Positions 9,432 through 18,271 are shown, numbered from the stretch's first letter. The stretch is 64,000 nt of DNA from Foetidibacter luteolus (GCF_009650435.1 NZ_VVIP01000013.1:134771-198770), one strand, 5' to 3'. Made by a program: numbers and translations. Notes: generated by a model from the letters alone, not told the origin.

Positions 9432-9496
9432 ACCGTTAATTCTCCTGCTCATTAAATGCCGCGGCCTATAAAGCCGCTATAGTTGAGTTATAAAAA

Positions 9497-9522
9497 AACC
9501 TGCCAGGGTTGCCCGGCAGGTT
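9497..9522 (-). terminator. Intrinsic terminator between secY and map
   Basis: On the minus strand the stem AACCTGCC/GGCAGGTT, with three more G-C pairs beyond one mismatch, is followed by a run of seven T (9492-9498). It lies about 60 bases after the secY stop and would end the ribosomal operon there. Confidence 0.75.
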
Positions 9523-9580
9523 GTATATTATTTGTGTTGCGTAATCTGATAAGGCTGCAATACCCCGCTTATTGCTATGC

Positions 9581-10927
9581 TTAGTAGCTGGCCTGGGTAA
9601 CTGTTTGCCTGCCCTGTACACGGCCACCTTTCATAAGGCCATCGTACTGGCGCATTAACAGGTGTGTTTCAATTTGCTGCAGTGTATCAAGAATAACACC
9701 TACCATAATCAGTAAAGATGTGCCACCAAAGAATGTACTGAAAGCCTGTGTTACATCAAGCCTTTGTGCAAAACCAGGCAGGATACCTACCAGCGCAAGA
9801 AATACGGCGCCCGGCAAAGTAATCTTATCCATGATGGCGCCAATGTAATCGGCTGTTGGCTGCCCTGGCTTAACGCCGGGTATAAACCCGTTGTTGCGTT
9901 TAAGATCTTCACTCATTTGCTTGGGGTTGAATATTAACGCAGTGTACAGGAAGGTAAACCCTATTACCATAACCGCGTAAATAACCATGTACCAGGCATT
10001 GCTGTGATCTGAAAATATTTTGTTGATACCTTTTGCTGAATCAAGATTAGTAAACGAAACCAATGTTGGCAGGAACATGATAGCCTGTGCAAAGATGATG
10101 GGCATTACACCGGCGCTGTTAACCTTTAACGGCAAAAACTGCCTTGCGCCACCAAACTGCCGGTTACCGATAATTTGCTTGGCATAGTTAACAGGTATTT
10201 TTCTTACACCCTGTACTAGGATAATAAGCCCCATTATGATGGCGATAAGAACCGCTATTTCTATGAGGAAAATCAAAAGACCACCACCACCACGAACCTG
10301 CTTTGCGCTGAACTCCTGAATAATGGCTTGTGGCAGACGGGCCAGGATACCTACCATGATGATGATAGATGTGCCATTGCCCAAGCCTTTGTCCTGTATT
10401 TTTTCACCCAGCCACATAACGAATAAGGTGCCGGCTGTTAATACGATGATAGTTGATGCAAAGAAATATGGCTGATAGGCAGGTATTAAAGCTTCCCTGT
10501 AACCGGGGCTTTGCAAGTAGGCCACATAAGCACCGGCTTGGAAAAGAGTTACGATTACGGTAAGATACCTCGTCCACTGGTTGATTTTTTTACGGCCGCT
10601 ATCACCTTCTTTTTGAATCTTCTGCAATTGGGGTACCAGTATGGTCATTAACTGCATAAAGATAGAGGCGGAGATATAAGGCATAATGCCGAGGGCAAGG
10701 ATAGAAGCCTGTGAGAAGGCACCACCCGCGAATGTATCGAACAAGCCAAGCAAGCCATTTTTACTGGCCTGCGACGCGGCGGATTCGATCTTATTAGGGT
10801 CAATGCCTGGCAATACAATGTGGGTGCCAAACCTGTACACCAACACAAAGCCCAGGGTTACGATAATTTTATTGCGTAGCTCCTCTATGCTCCAGATATT
10901 CTTTAAAGTCTGTATGAACTTTTTCAC
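9581..10927 (-). CDS. secY: Preprotein translocase subunit SecY
   Basis: This is the channel subunit of the SecYEG translocon in the inner membrane. The 448-residue product has ten hydrophobic segments. It has the plug region GLLGLFDTFAGGAFSQASILALGIMPYISASI and the cytosolic loop NRQFGGARQFLPLKVNSAGVMPIIFA. The start codon is GTG (10925-10927); no nearby ATG would keep the conserved N-terminus. It ends the spc part of the cluster, 82 bases after rplO. A hairpin with a T-tract lies in that gap, so secY may be expressed by read-through. Confidence 0.96.
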   Translation of the reverse strand: MKKFIQTLKNIWSIEELRNKIIVTLGFVLVYRFGTHIVLPGIDPNKIESAASQASKNGLLGLFDTFAGGAFSQASILALGIMPYISASIFMQLMTILVPQLQKIQKEGDSGRKKINQWTRYLTVIVTLFQAGAYVAYLQSPGYREALIPAYQPYFFASTIIVLTAGTLFVMWLGEKIQDKGLGNGTSIIIMVGILARLPQAIIQEFSAKQVRGGGGLLIFLIEIAVLIAIIMGLIILVQGVRKIPVNYAKQIIGNRQFGGARQFLPLKVNSAGVMPIIFAQAIMFLPTLVSFTNLDSAKGINKIFSDHSNAWYMVIYAVMVIGFTFLYTALIFNPKQMSEDLKRNNGFIPGVKPGQPTADYIGAIMDKITLPGAVFLALVGILPGFAQRLDVTQAFSTFFGGTSLLIMVGVILDTLQQIETHLLMRQYDGLMKGGRVQGRQTVTQASY

Positions 10928-10968
10928 AAAAAACTGAGGTTAAAAAGTGATAGGCGTTAACACCAAAA

Positions 10969-10991
10969 AGACGCACCGGTAAGATGCGTCT
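10969..10991 (-). terminator. Hairpin with T-tract between rplO and secY
   Basis: On the minus strand AGACGCA pairs with TGCGTCT, and TTTTT follows (10965-10969). It looks like a weak intrinsic terminator or attenuator inside the operon. It could lower secY expression relative to the ribosomal protein genes. Confidence 0.55.
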
Positions 10992-11009
10992 ACAAATGTC
11001 GTAAAATTT

Positions 11010-11459
11010 TTATTGCAAAACTTCAATACTTCCGCCGGAAGCTTCAATGGCAGATTTTGCTTTTTCGCTAACCGCATTCACTTTGAAGGCAAGTTTGGTT
11101 TTTAGTTCACCGTTACCCAACAATTTTACTTTGTCTGAACGGCTTATTAAACCATTAATGTATAAGTTTTCAACAGTAAATTCAGTAAATCCGTATTTCT
11201 CGATAAGTTGCTCTACCTGTCCCAGGTTAAACACTTTAAATTCAACCCTGTTGTTATTTTTAAAACCACGTTTGGGTATACGGCGCTGTATAGGCATCTG
11301 GCCACCTTCATGCGCATTTTTGCGCTGGTAACCGGCACGGCTTTGGCCACCTTTGTTACCTTTTGTTGATGTACCACCTTTACCGCTTGCTTCACCACGG
11401 CCTAATCTTTTCTCTTTGTGTGTAGAACCTTCAGCAGGTTTTAAATTGTGCAGTTTCAT
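11010..11459 (-). CDS. rplO: 50S ribosomal protein L15
   Basis: This is a large-subunit assembly protein that contacts 23S rRNA. The product has 149 residues. The N-terminal half is rich in Gly and Lys (GRGEASGKGGTSTKGNKGGQSRAGYQ), as is typical of the rRNA-penetrating arm. The C-terminal globular part ends in EASGGSIEVLQ. It lies between rpmD and secY, the usual spc order. A GC-rich mini-hairpin (GGGG-AATCG-CCCC) lies just upstream in the gap to rpmD. Confidence 0.96.
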   Translation of the reverse strand: MKLHNLKPAEGSTHKEKRLGRGEASGKGGTSTKGNKGGQSRAGYQRKNAHEGGQMPIQRRIPKRGFKNNNRVEFKVFNLGQVEQLIEKYGFTEFTVENLYINGLISRSDKVKLLGNGELKTKLAFKVNAVSEKAKSAIEASGGSIEVLQ

Positions 11460-11505
11460 TTTTTTTTGATTTTTTACTCAACGGGGAATCGCCCCTCGCT
11501 TGTTT

Positions 11506-11582
11506 AATTTGATAATGTACCAATCTGCTGATCTTACTAATGCCTTCATCAGCATATCAGCAAATGGGCTAATCAGCTAATT
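11506..11582 (-). repeat. Word-type long hairpin after rpmD (theme GCTGAT/GCTAAT)
   Basis: On the minus strand the stretch begins inside the last codons of rpmD. It reads as repeated variants of ATTAGCTGAT, ATTTGCTGAT and ATATGCTGATG. After an AAGG turn it continues as their complements (CATTAG, ATCAGCAGAT, CATTATCAAATTA). The two halves form a long imperfect stem. It holds no ORF. Confidence 0.65.
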
Positions 11583-11754
11583 GCTCAACTTTAACCAGGT
11601 GGTGTACTTTCTCAACCATGCCCAGTATCTGGGGGGTAGCTTCAACTTCCTTGGAAGCGTTCAGCTTGGTTAAGCCCAAAGCTCTCAAAGTAAGTTTCTG
11701 GCGCTCTGGCCTGTCAATACCACTTTTTACCTGGGTAATTTTAATCTTTGCCAT
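11569..11754 (-). CDS. rpmD: 50S ribosomal protein L30
   Basis: This is a small large-subunit protein of 61 residues. IKITQVKSGIDRPERQKLTLRALGL is the conserved N-terminal half. The last codons (LAD and stop) fall within the first word of the hairpin downstream. The C-terminus has therefore probably been remodelled by that element or has grown into it. It lies 94 bases after rpsE, and the gap holds another word-type hairpin. Confidence 0.94.
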   Translation of the reverse strand: MAKIKITQVKSGIDRPERQKLTLRALGLTKLNASKEVEATPQILGMVEKVHHLVKVEQLAD

Positions 11755-11769
11755 AATAAATTCGTTTGG

Positions 11770-11845
11770 AAGTCATGGAGTCATTCATTTATTAGTCACT
11801 AAAGTTTTACCTTTTTGACTATTTGTCTATCTGACTCACTGACTT
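11770..11845 (-). repeat. Word-type long hairpin after rpsE (theme AGTCA/GACT)
   Basis: On the minus strand, right after the rpsE stop, AAGTCAGTGAGTCAGATAGA is followed further on by TAGTGACTAATAAATGAATG and ACTCCATGACTT. The two halves are imperfect complements sharing the AGTCA word. It fills most of the gap to rpmD. Confidence 0.65.
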
Positions 11846-11848
11846 GAT

Positions 11849-12370
11849 TTATCCTTGAAATACTTTGGTTAATTTAAGATTGCGGTTCTTGGCCACTTCT
11901 ACCGGCTCACGCAACAAGGTTAAAGCTTTAATGGTTGCTTTTACCACGTTGTGCGGGTTAGCAGAACCAAGGCTCTTTGCCAGTACGTCTGTAACGCCAG
12001 CGCTTTCAAGAACGGCACGCATGCTGCCCCCGGCAATTACACCTGCACCATGGGCTGCTGGTTTAATCAGCACTTTGGCAGCGCCTTCTTTGGCAAACTG
12101 GTCGTGAGGAATAGTTCCATGCATTACCGGTACTTTCAGCAAATTCTTTTTCGCGTCTTCAATACCTTTTGTAATGGCTTCCTGTACTTCTTTCGCCTTA
12201 CCCAAACCCTGGCCTACAACACCATTCTCATTGCCAACTACCACCAAAGCTGAGAAACTGAATGTACGGCCACCTTTTGTTGTTTTTACAACACGGTTAA
12301 TGGCAACTACTTTTTCTTTCAGTTCCATTTCGCCGCCTGGCTTTACTTTATTTGCGATTACTTTAGACAT
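11849..12370 (-). CDS. rpsE: 30S ribosomal protein S5
   Basis: This small-subunit protein is important for decoding fidelity and assembly. It has 173 residues with an N-terminal double-stranded-RNA-binding fold ([43 protein letters not shown]). The C-terminal S5 fold includes [34 protein letters not shown]. Its position between rplR and rpmD is standard. The 63-base gap from rplR shows short AGTTTATCGTTTATGG words but no clear partner arm. Confidence 0.97.
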   Translation of the reverse strand: MSKVIANKVKPGGEMELKEKVVAINRVVKTTKGGRTFSFSALVVVGNENGVVGQGLGKAKEVQEAITKGIEDAKKNLLKVPVMHGTIPHDQFAKEGAAKVLIKPAAHGAGVIAGGSMRAVLESAGVTDVLAKSLGSANPHNVVKATIKALTLLREPVEVAKNRNLKLTKVFQG

Positions 12371-12433
12371 CTCTTAGTTTGTAGTTTATCGTTTATGGCC
12401 TGTTGTTATACAAGCCGCTTAACTTTTACTTTT

Positions 12434-12787
12434 TTAGAATTGAAGGCCGCCTTCCCTTGCGCCATCAGCAATTGCCTTTACACGGCCATGGTACAGGTAA
12501 CCACCGCGGTCAAAAACAACTGCAGTAATTCCAAGCTCCTGGGCTTTACGTGCTATGGCAGAACCTACCAGTTTGCTTTTTTCTGTCTTATTAGCTTTCT
12601 GCGCTTTGATATCTTTATCATTAGATGACGCGGAGGCCAGGGTTTTTCCGGCAACATCATCAATCAATTGAGCATAGATATCAGCGTTGCTGCGAAAAAC
12701 AGACAACCTGGGCTTAGCTGCAACACCAGAAATCTTCTTGCGGATGTTATAGCGTATTTTTTGTCTTCTTAGAACTTTAGCGTCCAT
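12434..12787 (-). CDS. rplR: 50S ribosomal protein L18
   Basis: This 117-residue protein binds 5S rRNA as part of the central protuberance. The N-terminus is basic ([15 protein letters not shown]), followed by [30 protein letters not shown]. The C-terminal [28 protein letters not shown] is the family signature. It follows rplF after a 150-base gap that holds a long imperfect hairpin. Confidence 0.97.
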   Translation of the reverse strand: MDAKVLRRQKIRYNIRKKISGVAAKPRLSVFRSNADIYAQLIDDVAGKTLASASSNDKDIKAQKANKTEKSKLVGSAIARKAQELGITAVVFDRGGYLYHGRVKAIADGAREGGLQF

Positions 12788-12804
12788 CTTGTTGTATTTT
12801 ATAC

Positions 12805-12937
12805 CTTCCGATTCTGCCGGAAGGTTAATTATTCCAGATTATTGATTAGTTACAAAGTCATTTGCCACACAGTAACTAAGGAATATCCTTCTTTACTTAA
12901 TGTCTCATTGACTTTATGTCTTTCCGTCTTACTGATC
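12805..12937 (-). repeat. Long imperfect hairpin between rplF and rplR
   Basis: The arms run outward from about 12882. The AAAGTCA word with AAGGATA-type sequence on one side pairs with its complements on the other (TTAGTTAC at 12846 with GTAACTAA at 12871 is an inner perfect 8-bp pair). A separate hairpin CCTTCCG/CGGAAGG lies at 12805-12825, next to rplR. Confidence 0.55.
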
Positions 12938-13492
12938 TTACTTACCAGCAGCCTTACCAGCTTTACGACGGATAACTTCACCCACGTATTTAACACCTTT
13001 TCCTTTGTAAGGCTCAGGCTTACGCAGGCTGCGCAATTTAGCTGATACCTGTCCTAGTAATTGTTTATCAATTCCTTCCAGGCTTATTTTGGGGTTCTGC
13101 CCTTTTTCTGTAATGGTAGTAACCTTTAATTCTTTAGGAACTTCAAAAACGATGTTATGAGAATAGCCTAAAGAAAGATCCAGTACATTACCCTGGTTAG
13201 AGGCTTTGTAACCTACACCTACCAACTCGAGGTCTTTCTTATAACCTTCTGTAACACCTTTTACCAGGTTAGCTATCAAAGCACGGTACAAACCATGCAT
13301 CGCACGGTGACGTATCTGGTCTGTAGGGCGTGTAATCAATACTTCACCATCCTTAACTTCAACAGTAATATCCCTGTCAATTGTTTCTTTTAATTCACCT
13401 TTAGGGCCTTTAACGCTAACAACATTGTCTTTGCTAACGGCAACGGTTACACCACCGGGAACTTTTACAGGAGCTTTACCTATACGGGACAT
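12938..13492 (-). CDS. rplF: 50S ribosomal protein L6
   Basis: This protein lies near the factor-binding site of the large subunit. Its 184 residues have two related L6 folds. MSRIGKAPVKVPGGV is the conserved start, and PEPYKGKGVKYVGEVIRRKAGK, near the C-terminus, is the family signature. It follows rpsH, with 110 bases between, in the standard order. Confidence 0.97.
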   Translation of the reverse strand: MSRIGKAPVKVPGGVTVAVSKDNVVSVKGPKGELKETIDRDITVEVKDGEVLITRPTDQIRHRAMHGLYRALIANLVKGVTEGYKKDLELVGVGYKASNQGNVLDLSLGYSHNIVFEVPKELKVTTITEKGQNPKISLEGIDKQLLGQVSAKLRSLRKPEPYKGKGVKYVGEVIRRKAGKAAGK

Positions 13493-13525
13493 ATCAAAAA
13501 ATTTATAGTTTATAGTTTAGTTTGC

Positions 13526-13571
13526 TGTTACAGCCGGTCAGCCTGGTATAGGTTCGGCTTAATGTACTGTA
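13526..13571 (-). repeat. Inverted repeat between rpsH and rplF
   Basis: CTGTTACAG and CTGTAACAG form a perfect 9-bp pair that encloses about 28 bases. The flank next to rplF is a short run of TTTATAGTTTATAGTTTAG words. No T-tract is present. Confidence 0.5.
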
Positions 13572-13602
13572 ACAGTTATCCTGCCAGCTTATGGCTTAAG
13601 GA

Positions 13603-14001
13603 TTAATAAATGTAGCACAATACTTCGCCACCTACATTCTCACTCTTCGCCTGCTTATCGGTCATAACGCCTTTGGAAGTGCTAAGTATAGCAACACCCA
13701 AACCATTAATTACCCTTTTAAAATCGGCAGGTTTAGCATACTGGCGAAGGCCGGGACGGCTGATTCTTTCCAGTGAGCGTATAGCCGGCTGTTTTGTTTG
13801 CGGGTTATACTTAAGGGCTATTTTTATTAACCCCTGTTTGCTGTCGTCCTCAAATTTGTATTTCAGGATGTACCCCTGCTCGTACAGAATTTCAGTGATA
13901 CGCTTCTTTAAATTTGAAGCAGGTATTTCCACTATCCTGTGACCAGCAAGTTGTGCGTTACGAATCCTCGTCAGGAAGTCTGCTATAGGATCAGTTACCA
14001 T
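13603..14001 (-). CDS. rpsH: 30S ribosomal protein S8
   Basis: This 132-residue protein binds helix 21 of 16S rRNA and in enteric bacteria represses the spc operon. MVTDPIADFLTRIRNAQLAGH is the conserved start, and LSTSKGVMTDKQAKSENVGGEVLCYIY is the family C-terminal signature. Whether it autoregulates here cannot be judged from this sequence. Confidence 0.97.
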   Translation of the reverse strand: MVTDPIADFLTRIRNAQLAGHRIVEIPASNLKKRITEILYEQGYILKYKFEDDSKQGLIKIALKYNPQTKQPAIRSLERISRPGLRQYAKPADFKRVINGLGVAILSTSKGVMTDKQAKSENVGGEVLCYIY

Positions 14002-14069
14002 GTGTATTTAAGTTGTACTGTTCTAAATGATATTTCTACAATTAACGGCCCTGGGCCGCTGCCGGTATT

Positions 14070-14339
14070 TTACCAGCTTGCTTTCTTCACACCAGGAATT
14101 TTGCCATCCAGCGCCATATCGCGGAAAATTACCCTTGACATACCAAAGTACCTGATATATCCCCTGGGGCGGCCGGTTAACTGGCAACGGTTTTTTAAAC
14201 GAACGGGCGAAGCATTACGTGGCAATGCATCCAGCGCCGCATAATCACCCGCAGCTTTTAAAGCCGCACGTTTTTCAGCAAATTTGGCTACCAGCGCTTC
14301 ACGCTTTCTTTGCCTGGCTTTTATTGATTCTTTTGCCAT
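14070..14339 (-). CDS. rpsN: 30S ribosomal protein S14, zinc-free long form
   Basis: This 89-residue protein is the long form of S14. The segment [20 protein letters not shown] is conserved. Only one cysteine is present, so the four-cysteine zinc site of the short form is missing. This is the C-minus type. It lies between rplE and rpsH, the usual order. Confidence 0.96.
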   Translation of the reverse strand: MAKESIKARQRKREALVAKFAEKRAALKAAGDYAALDALPRNASPVRLKNRCQLTGRPRGYIRYFGMSRVIFRDMALDGKIPGVKKASW

Positions 14340-14395
14340 AGTTTGTCGTAAAATTTCAGGTTTTCAGGCACAACCCAAGGGTGCACCCTGTTTAT

Positions 14396-14971
14396 TTATT
14401 GATTGTCCTTCTTAATGTTTTTGAAAGGCAGTCCCAGTTCCTTCAGTAACTCGTAGGCTTCCTCGTTGGTGCCGGCAGTAGTTACAAAAGTGATATCCAT
14501 ACCGGTAATCTTGTTCACCTTGTCAATATCAATTTCAGGAAAAATAATCTGTTCAGTTACACCCAGCGTATAGTTGCCACGGCCATCAAATGCTTTATCG
14601 CTGATACCTTTAAAGTCACGTACACGGGGTAACGCTACAGAAATCAACCTGTCAAGAAATTCATACATCTTCTCGCCGCGCAGTGTTACACGTGCCCCTA
14701 TCGGCATGCCTTTACGCAGCTTAAAGTTGGATATATCTTTTTTGCTCAACGTAGGCACAGCTTTCTGACCTGTAATGGTAGTAAGCTCTTCAACAGCAAC
14801 TTCTACCAGTTTCTTGTCTGATACAGCGCCGTTAACGCCACGGTTGATACAAATTTTTTCCAGTTTCGGAGTTTGCATTACACTCTTGTAAGCAAACTTT
14901 TTAACCAATGCAGGTACAACTTCTTTTTTGTACTTATCTGCCAGTCTCGGAGTGTATGTTGCGGTGCTCAT
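14396..14971 (-). CDS. rplE: 50S ribosomal protein L5
   Basis: This 5S-rRNA-binding protein has 191 residues. Conserved parts are [51 protein letters not shown] and [15 protein letters not shown]. Its ATG overlaps the rplX stop by one base (TAATG), so translation is probably coupled. Confidence 0.97.
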   Translation of the reverse strand: MSTATYTPRLADKYKKEVVPALVKKFAYKSVMQTPKLEKICINRGVNGAVSDKKLVEVAVEELTTITGQKAVPTLSKKDISNFKLRKGMPIGARVTLRGEKMYEFLDRLISVALPRVRDFKGISDKAFDGRGNYTLGVTEQIIFPEIDIDKVNKITGMDITFVTTAGTNEEAYELLKELGLPFKNIKKDNQ

Positions 14972-15309
14972 TATTTAACTGCCTCCCCGGATTTTTTAAA
15001 TACACGAACTAATTTTCCGTTTTCCCTGGTGCGTTTAATCTTAGCAGGCGCACCGGTTTTAGCATCCCAAAGCATAACATTGCTGATGTGGATGGGAGCT
15101 TCCTTTTTTACAATACCGCCCTTGGTATTCTGGGCAGATGGCTTAGTGTGCTTGGTTACAATGTTTACACCTTCTACAACCACACGGCCTTTGTCAACGA
15201 TAACCTGCAGCACAGTGCGTGGCTTCTTAACATCCTTGTCGTCGCCGGCAATCACTACTACCGAATCGCCTTTTTTGATATTGTATTTAGGTTTAAATCT
15301 GTTGCTCAT
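14971..15309 (-). CDS. rplX: 50S ribosomal protein L24
   Basis: This assembly-initiator protein of the large subunit has 112 residues. The KOW motif [25 protein letters not shown] lies near the N-terminus, and [24 protein letters not shown] follows. The 156-base gap upstream, after rplN, contains interspersed repeat copy 4. Confidence 0.96.
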   Translation of the reverse strand: MSNRFKPKYNIKKGDSVVVIAGDDKDVKKPRTVLQVIVDKGRVVVEGVNIVTKHTKPSAQNTKGGIVKKEAPIHISNVMLWDAKTGAPAKIKRTRENGKLVRVFKKSGEAVK

Positions 15310-15350
15310 TATATAATTTTTATGAAGTCAACTTTATATCTTTTTTCAAC

Positions 15351-15393
15351 TTCCGTTGTGTCACTCACTTGTACGCCTTGTCCGCTATTCAGC
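15351..15393 (+). repeat. 77-bp interspersed repeat, copy 4 (subfamily B)
   Basis: TTCCGTTGTGTCACTCACTT is followed by GTACGCCTTGTCCGCTATTC, nearly identical to copy 2 over 43 bases. It lies inside the ribosomal operon, between rplN and rplX, in antisense orientation to the genes. Confidence 0.8.
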
Positions 15394-15465
15394 CATCCCG
15401 TCTCCGTATTGTGTGAGTCATCCTCCCTGAAATTATCTGCTGCCGGGAGAAATACTGTTTGCAGC

Positions 15466-15834
15466 TTAAAGAACTTCCGGAGCCAGTGATATAATTTTCA
15501 TATATCCTTTATCTCTCAGTTCCCTTGCTACCGGCCCAAATATACGTGTACCCCTTGGCTCGTCTGAGTTGTTCAGCAACACCACCGCGTTATCATCAAA
15601 ACGTATATAAGAACCATCTTTGCGGCGCAGCTTGTTGGTAGTGCGTACTATTACCGCTTTGGAAACAGTTCCTTTTTTAACACCACCGCCAGCGATAGCG
15701 TCTTTAACTGTTACAACAATCTTGTCACCTATTTTAGCGTAGTCCTGGCCGGAGTTACCCAAAACCCTGATACAAAGCACCTCTTTGGCGCCGCTGTTAT
15801 CTGCTACATTTAGCCTGCTTTCTTGCTGAATCAT
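15466..15834 (-). CDS. rplN: 50S ribosomal protein L14
   Basis: This 122-residue protein is part of intersubunit bridge B8. [26 protein letters not shown] is the conserved start, and [28 protein letters not shown] is the conserved end. It follows rpsQ across a gap filled with a word-type hairpin. Confidence 0.97.
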   Translation of the reverse strand: MIQQESRLNVADNSGAKEVLCIRVLGNSGQDYAKIGDKIVVTVKDAIAGGGVKKGTVSKAVIVRTTNKLRRKDGSYIRFDDNAVVLLNNSDEPRGTRIFGPVARELRDKGYMKIISLAPEVL

Positions 15835-15839
15835 TTTGC

Positions 15840-15936
15840 TTAAGCTTTGAGCTCTTAGCTATGAGCTATGAGTTATTGATACAATTTTTTTCAGAGGCTG
15901 AAGCCCGCAGCTTATAGCTTGCAGCTCACAGCTTAA
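15840..15936 (-). repeat. Word-type long hairpin after rpsQ (theme AGCTATGAGCT/AGCTTATAGCT)
   Basis: The left part TAAGCTTTGAGCTCTTAGCT plus ATGAGCTATGAG (15841-15872) is an imperfect complement of the right part at 15903-15935 (GCAGCTTATAGCTTGCAGCT plus CACAGCTTA). Most AGCT words pair. It starts about eight bases after the rpsQ stop. Confidence 0.7.
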
Positions 15937-15943
15937 ATAATCA

Positions 15944-16201
15944 CTATTTGGCTTTTTCAACCACCTCAACCAATCTCCAGCGCTTTGTTTTGCTGAGAGG
16001 GCGGGTTTCCATAATCTTAACCACGTCGCCAACAGTGCACTCATTTTTTTCATCATGAGCGTGGAACTTGGTAGTCTTTTTTACGAACTTACCGTAGATG
16101 GGGTGCTTTACTTTTCTTTCAACAGCAACAGTAATGGTTTTTGTCATTTTGTTGCTGCTTACAACACCTATCCTTGTTTTGCGCAAATTTCTTTCGGACA
16201 T
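15944..16201 (-). CDS. rpsQ: 30S ribosomal protein S17
   Basis: This primary 16S-rRNA-binding protein has 85 residues and an OB-fold. Its conserved segments are [31 protein letters not shown] and [23 protein letters not shown]. It lies between rpmC and rplN in the standard order. Confidence 0.97.
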   Translation of the reverse strand: MSERNLRKTRIGVVSSNKMTKTITVAVERKVKHPIYGKFVKKTTKFHAHDEKNECTVGDVVKIMETRPLSKTKRWRLVEVVEKAK

Positions 16202-16212
16202 TATTATTGATT

Positions 16213-16296
16213 TAATTAATTAGCTAATGTGCTAATTCGATAATGTGCTAACTCCGCCTGCATCAGCAAATCAGCACACGGCTAATTAGCTAATTG
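16213..16296 (-). repeat. Word-type long hairpin after rpmC (theme GCTAAT)
   Basis: On the minus strand, GCAATTAGCTAATTAGCCGT and further GCTGAT words are complemented by TTAGCACATTATCGAATTAG and GCACATTAGC words. The first words encode the last residues (AIS) and the stop codon of rpmC. The theme is related to the hairpin after rpmD. Confidence 0.7.
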
Positions 16297-16501
16297 CTTC
16301 TATTTGTCTTTTTCTTAGTTCAGTCTGCAAACGGGCAATATCTTTTCTAAGGTTGCGGATGCTTACAGGGCTCTCCAACGGAGAAATAGCATGGGCAAAC
16401 TCAAGTTTCTTCAAACGAAGTTTATCTTCCTTAATACGGGCAGTTAAATCTGCTTCGTTTAAGTCTTTCAAGCCCTTTGTGAAATCTGATTTCTTTGACA
16501 T
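16286..16501 (-). CDS. rpmC: 50S ribosomal protein L29
   Basis: This 71-residue alpha-helical protein lies near the tunnel exit. KLRLKKLEFAHAISPLESPVSIRNLRKDIARLQTELRKRQ is typical of the family. Its final codons and stop fall inside the word-type hairpin. Gap to rplP: 59 bases. Confidence 0.95.
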   Translation of the reverse strand: MSKKSDFTKGLKDLNEADLTARIKEDKLRLKKLEFAHAISPLESPVSIRNLRKDIARLQTELRKRQIEAIS

Positions 16502-16560
16502 GGTAATTCTTTTAATGCGCCAATGTGTAACCGGATGATTAACTTATCAGCATATTATTC

Positions 16561-16980
16561 TTAAGCTTGTACGTCGCGCCTAACAACAAATTTTGTTTTG
16601 ATAGGCAGTTTTTGCGCGGCCAGCAGCATTGCTTCTTCAGCAACCTGGCGGCTAACACCGTCGCATTCAAATATGATGCGCCCTGGTTCTACCACAGCAG
16701 CCCAGAATTCAGGGTTACCTTTACCTTTACCCATCCTCACTTCCAAAGGCTTGCGTGTAATTGGTTTATCAGGAAATATGCGAATCCAAACATTACCTTC
16801 ACGCTTCATGGCACGGGTCATAGACTGGCGGGCAGCCTCAATCTGGCGGTTATTTAACCAGATAGGCTCAACAGCTTTCAGTGCATAAGAACCGAACGCT
16901 ATGCTGGTACCTCTTTTTGCCACTTCCCTGATACGGCCTTTTTGCGCTTTCCTGTGTTTTGTTCTTTTTGGCTGTAACAT
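16561..16980 (-). CDS. rplP: 50S ribosomal protein L16
   Basis: This 139-residue protein helps position the tRNA CCA end. [30 protein letters not shown] is the conserved start. [25 protein letters not shown] contains the GKG-x-PE signature. It follows rpsC across a hairpin-filled gap of 104 bases. Confidence 0.97.
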   Translation of the reverse strand: MLQPKRTKHRKAQKGRIREVAKRGTSIAFGSYALKAVEPIWLNNRQIEAARQSMTRAMKREGNVWIRIFPDKPITRKPLEVRMGKGKGNPEFWAAVVEPGRIIFECDGVSRQVAEEAMLLAAQKLPIKTKFVVRRDVQA

Positions 16981-16995
16981 TGTTTTTTGTTTTTG

Positions 16996-17079
16996 AGTTA
17001 CCGGTTACCAGTTACCTGTTACCAGTAGGTCAACTTATTTTATCATCCAACCGGAAACCGGAAACCGGGAACCGGGAAC
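16996..17079 (-). repeat. Word-type long hairpin after rpsC (theme GGTAAC/GGTTTCC)
   Basis: The plus strand reads GTTACCGGTTACCAGTTACC and TGTTACCAG (16997-17026), then AACCGGAAACCGGAAACCGG and GAACCGGGAAC (17049-17079). The second arm is an imperfect complement of the first. On the minus strand it begins six bases after the rpsC stop. Confidence 0.7.
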
Positions 17080-17084
17080 TGCTT

Positions 17085-17885
17085 TTAGTGTCTTCTGTCC
17101 CTGCGGTCGCCACCGCCACCTCTTCTGTCCCTGTCGCCACCACCTCTGCGGTCATCTCTCCTGTCATGTCTTTCACCCTGTCCGCCGTCTCTCCTGTCCC
17201 TGCGGTCGCTTACATCGCTCTTACCACCGGTAAAGTTGGGGTTCAATTCACGCTGGCCAAGTACTTCACCTTTACAAATCCATACTTTGATACCGATTTT
17301 TCCGTAAACAGTTAAAGCAAATACGGAAGCATAATCAATATCCATACGGAAAGTGTGCAAAGGAACACGCCCTTGTTTAATCTCTTCGCTACGGGCTATT
17401 TCTGCACCGCCCAAACGGCCACTGGCTTTTATTTTGATACCTTCAGCACCCATGCGCAATGCAGAAGCGATAGCCATCTTTATCGCACGTTTGTAGCTGA
17501 TGCGGTTTTCAATCTGCCTGGCAATCGTATCACCAACAATGTTGGCATCCAACTCCGGGCGACGAATTTCCAGGATGTTTATCTGTACATCTTCTTTGCC
17601 AGTCAGTTTCTTCAACTCTTCTTTAATCCTGTCAACCTCTCCACCGCCTTTACCTATGATGATACCAGGCTTGGAAGTGTGGATGGTTACTATCAACTTA
17701 CCCAGTGTACGTTCAATAACAATCTTGGATATTCCGCCTTTGTTAATACGTGCATTCAGGTATGTTCTGATCTTGTTATCCTCGATAAGTTTGGAGGCAT
17801 AGTCTTTTTTGCCGCCATACCAGTTACTTTCCCATCCGCGGATGATACCTAACCTGTTACCAATAGGATTTGCTTTCTGACCCAT
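17085..17885 (-). CDS. rpsC: 30S ribosomal protein S3 with Arg/Asp/Gly-rich tail
   Basis: S3 lines the mRNA entry channel. Residues 1-215 or so match the family: [22 protein letters not shown], the KH-domain motif [23 protein letters not shown], and the C-terminal fold GTIARQ-like to [23 protein letters not shown]. The product is 266 residues, longer than the usual 210-240. The extra tail of about 45 residues is almost only Arg, Asp and Gly ([26 protein letters not shown]). It is encoded by a CTGCGGTCG-like tandem repeat. The tail resembles RG/RGG-type disordered RNA-binding segments, but its function is unknown. Confidence 0.95.
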   Translation of the reverse strand: MGQKANPIGNRLGIIRGWESNWYGGKKDYASKLIEDNKIRTYLNARINKGGISKIVIERTLGKLIVTIHTSKPGIIIGKGGGEVDRIKEELKKLTGKEDVQINILEIRRPELDANIVGDTIARQIENRISYKRAIKMAIASALRMGAEGIKIKASGRLGGAEIARSEEIKQGRVPLHTFRMDIDYASVFALTVYGKIGIKVWICKGEVLGQRELNPNFTGGKSDVSDRRDRRDGGQGERHDRRDDRRGGGDRDRRGGGGDRRDRRH

Positions 17886-17906
17886 ATTAAGTATTAATAG
17901 GTTTTA

Positions 17907-18251
17907 TTAATTATTTTTTGAATCAACGATTATAGTTACATGGTTGCTGCGTTTACGAACCCTGTATCCGCGGCCCTGTGGTGCAGGACGCATACGTTTT
18001 AAAACGCGGCCACCGTCAACAAACACTGTTTTTACTACCAGGTTAGAATCAGCAGCGCTGCCACCATTCTTTTGCTCCCAGTTGCTGATTGCGCTTTTCA
18101 ACAATTTACCCAGCGGGGTTGCATTGTGCTGCGGGTGATGCTCCAGGATAGCCAAAGCTTTTTCCACCTGCATACCGCGGATAACATCAGCCAGTAAACG
18201 CATTTTGCGTGGGCCTGTTGGATAATTATTCAGTTTTGCTACTGCTTCCAT
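17907..18251 (-). CDS. rplV: 50S ribosomal protein L22
   Basis: This 114-residue protein lines the exit tunnel. Conserved parts are [27 protein letters not shown] and the tunnel hairpin end RAPQ-like region [20 protein letters not shown]. It lies 76 bases after rpsS and 21 before rpsC. Confidence 0.97.
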   Translation of the reverse strand: MEAVAKLNNYPTGPRKMRLLADVIRGMQVEKALAILEHHPQHNATPLGKLLKSAISNWEQKNGGSAADSNLVVKTVFVDGGRVLKRMRPAPQGRGYRVRKRSNHVTIIVDSKNN

Positions 18252-18271
18252 TTTTTATCTGTTTTGTTGCT

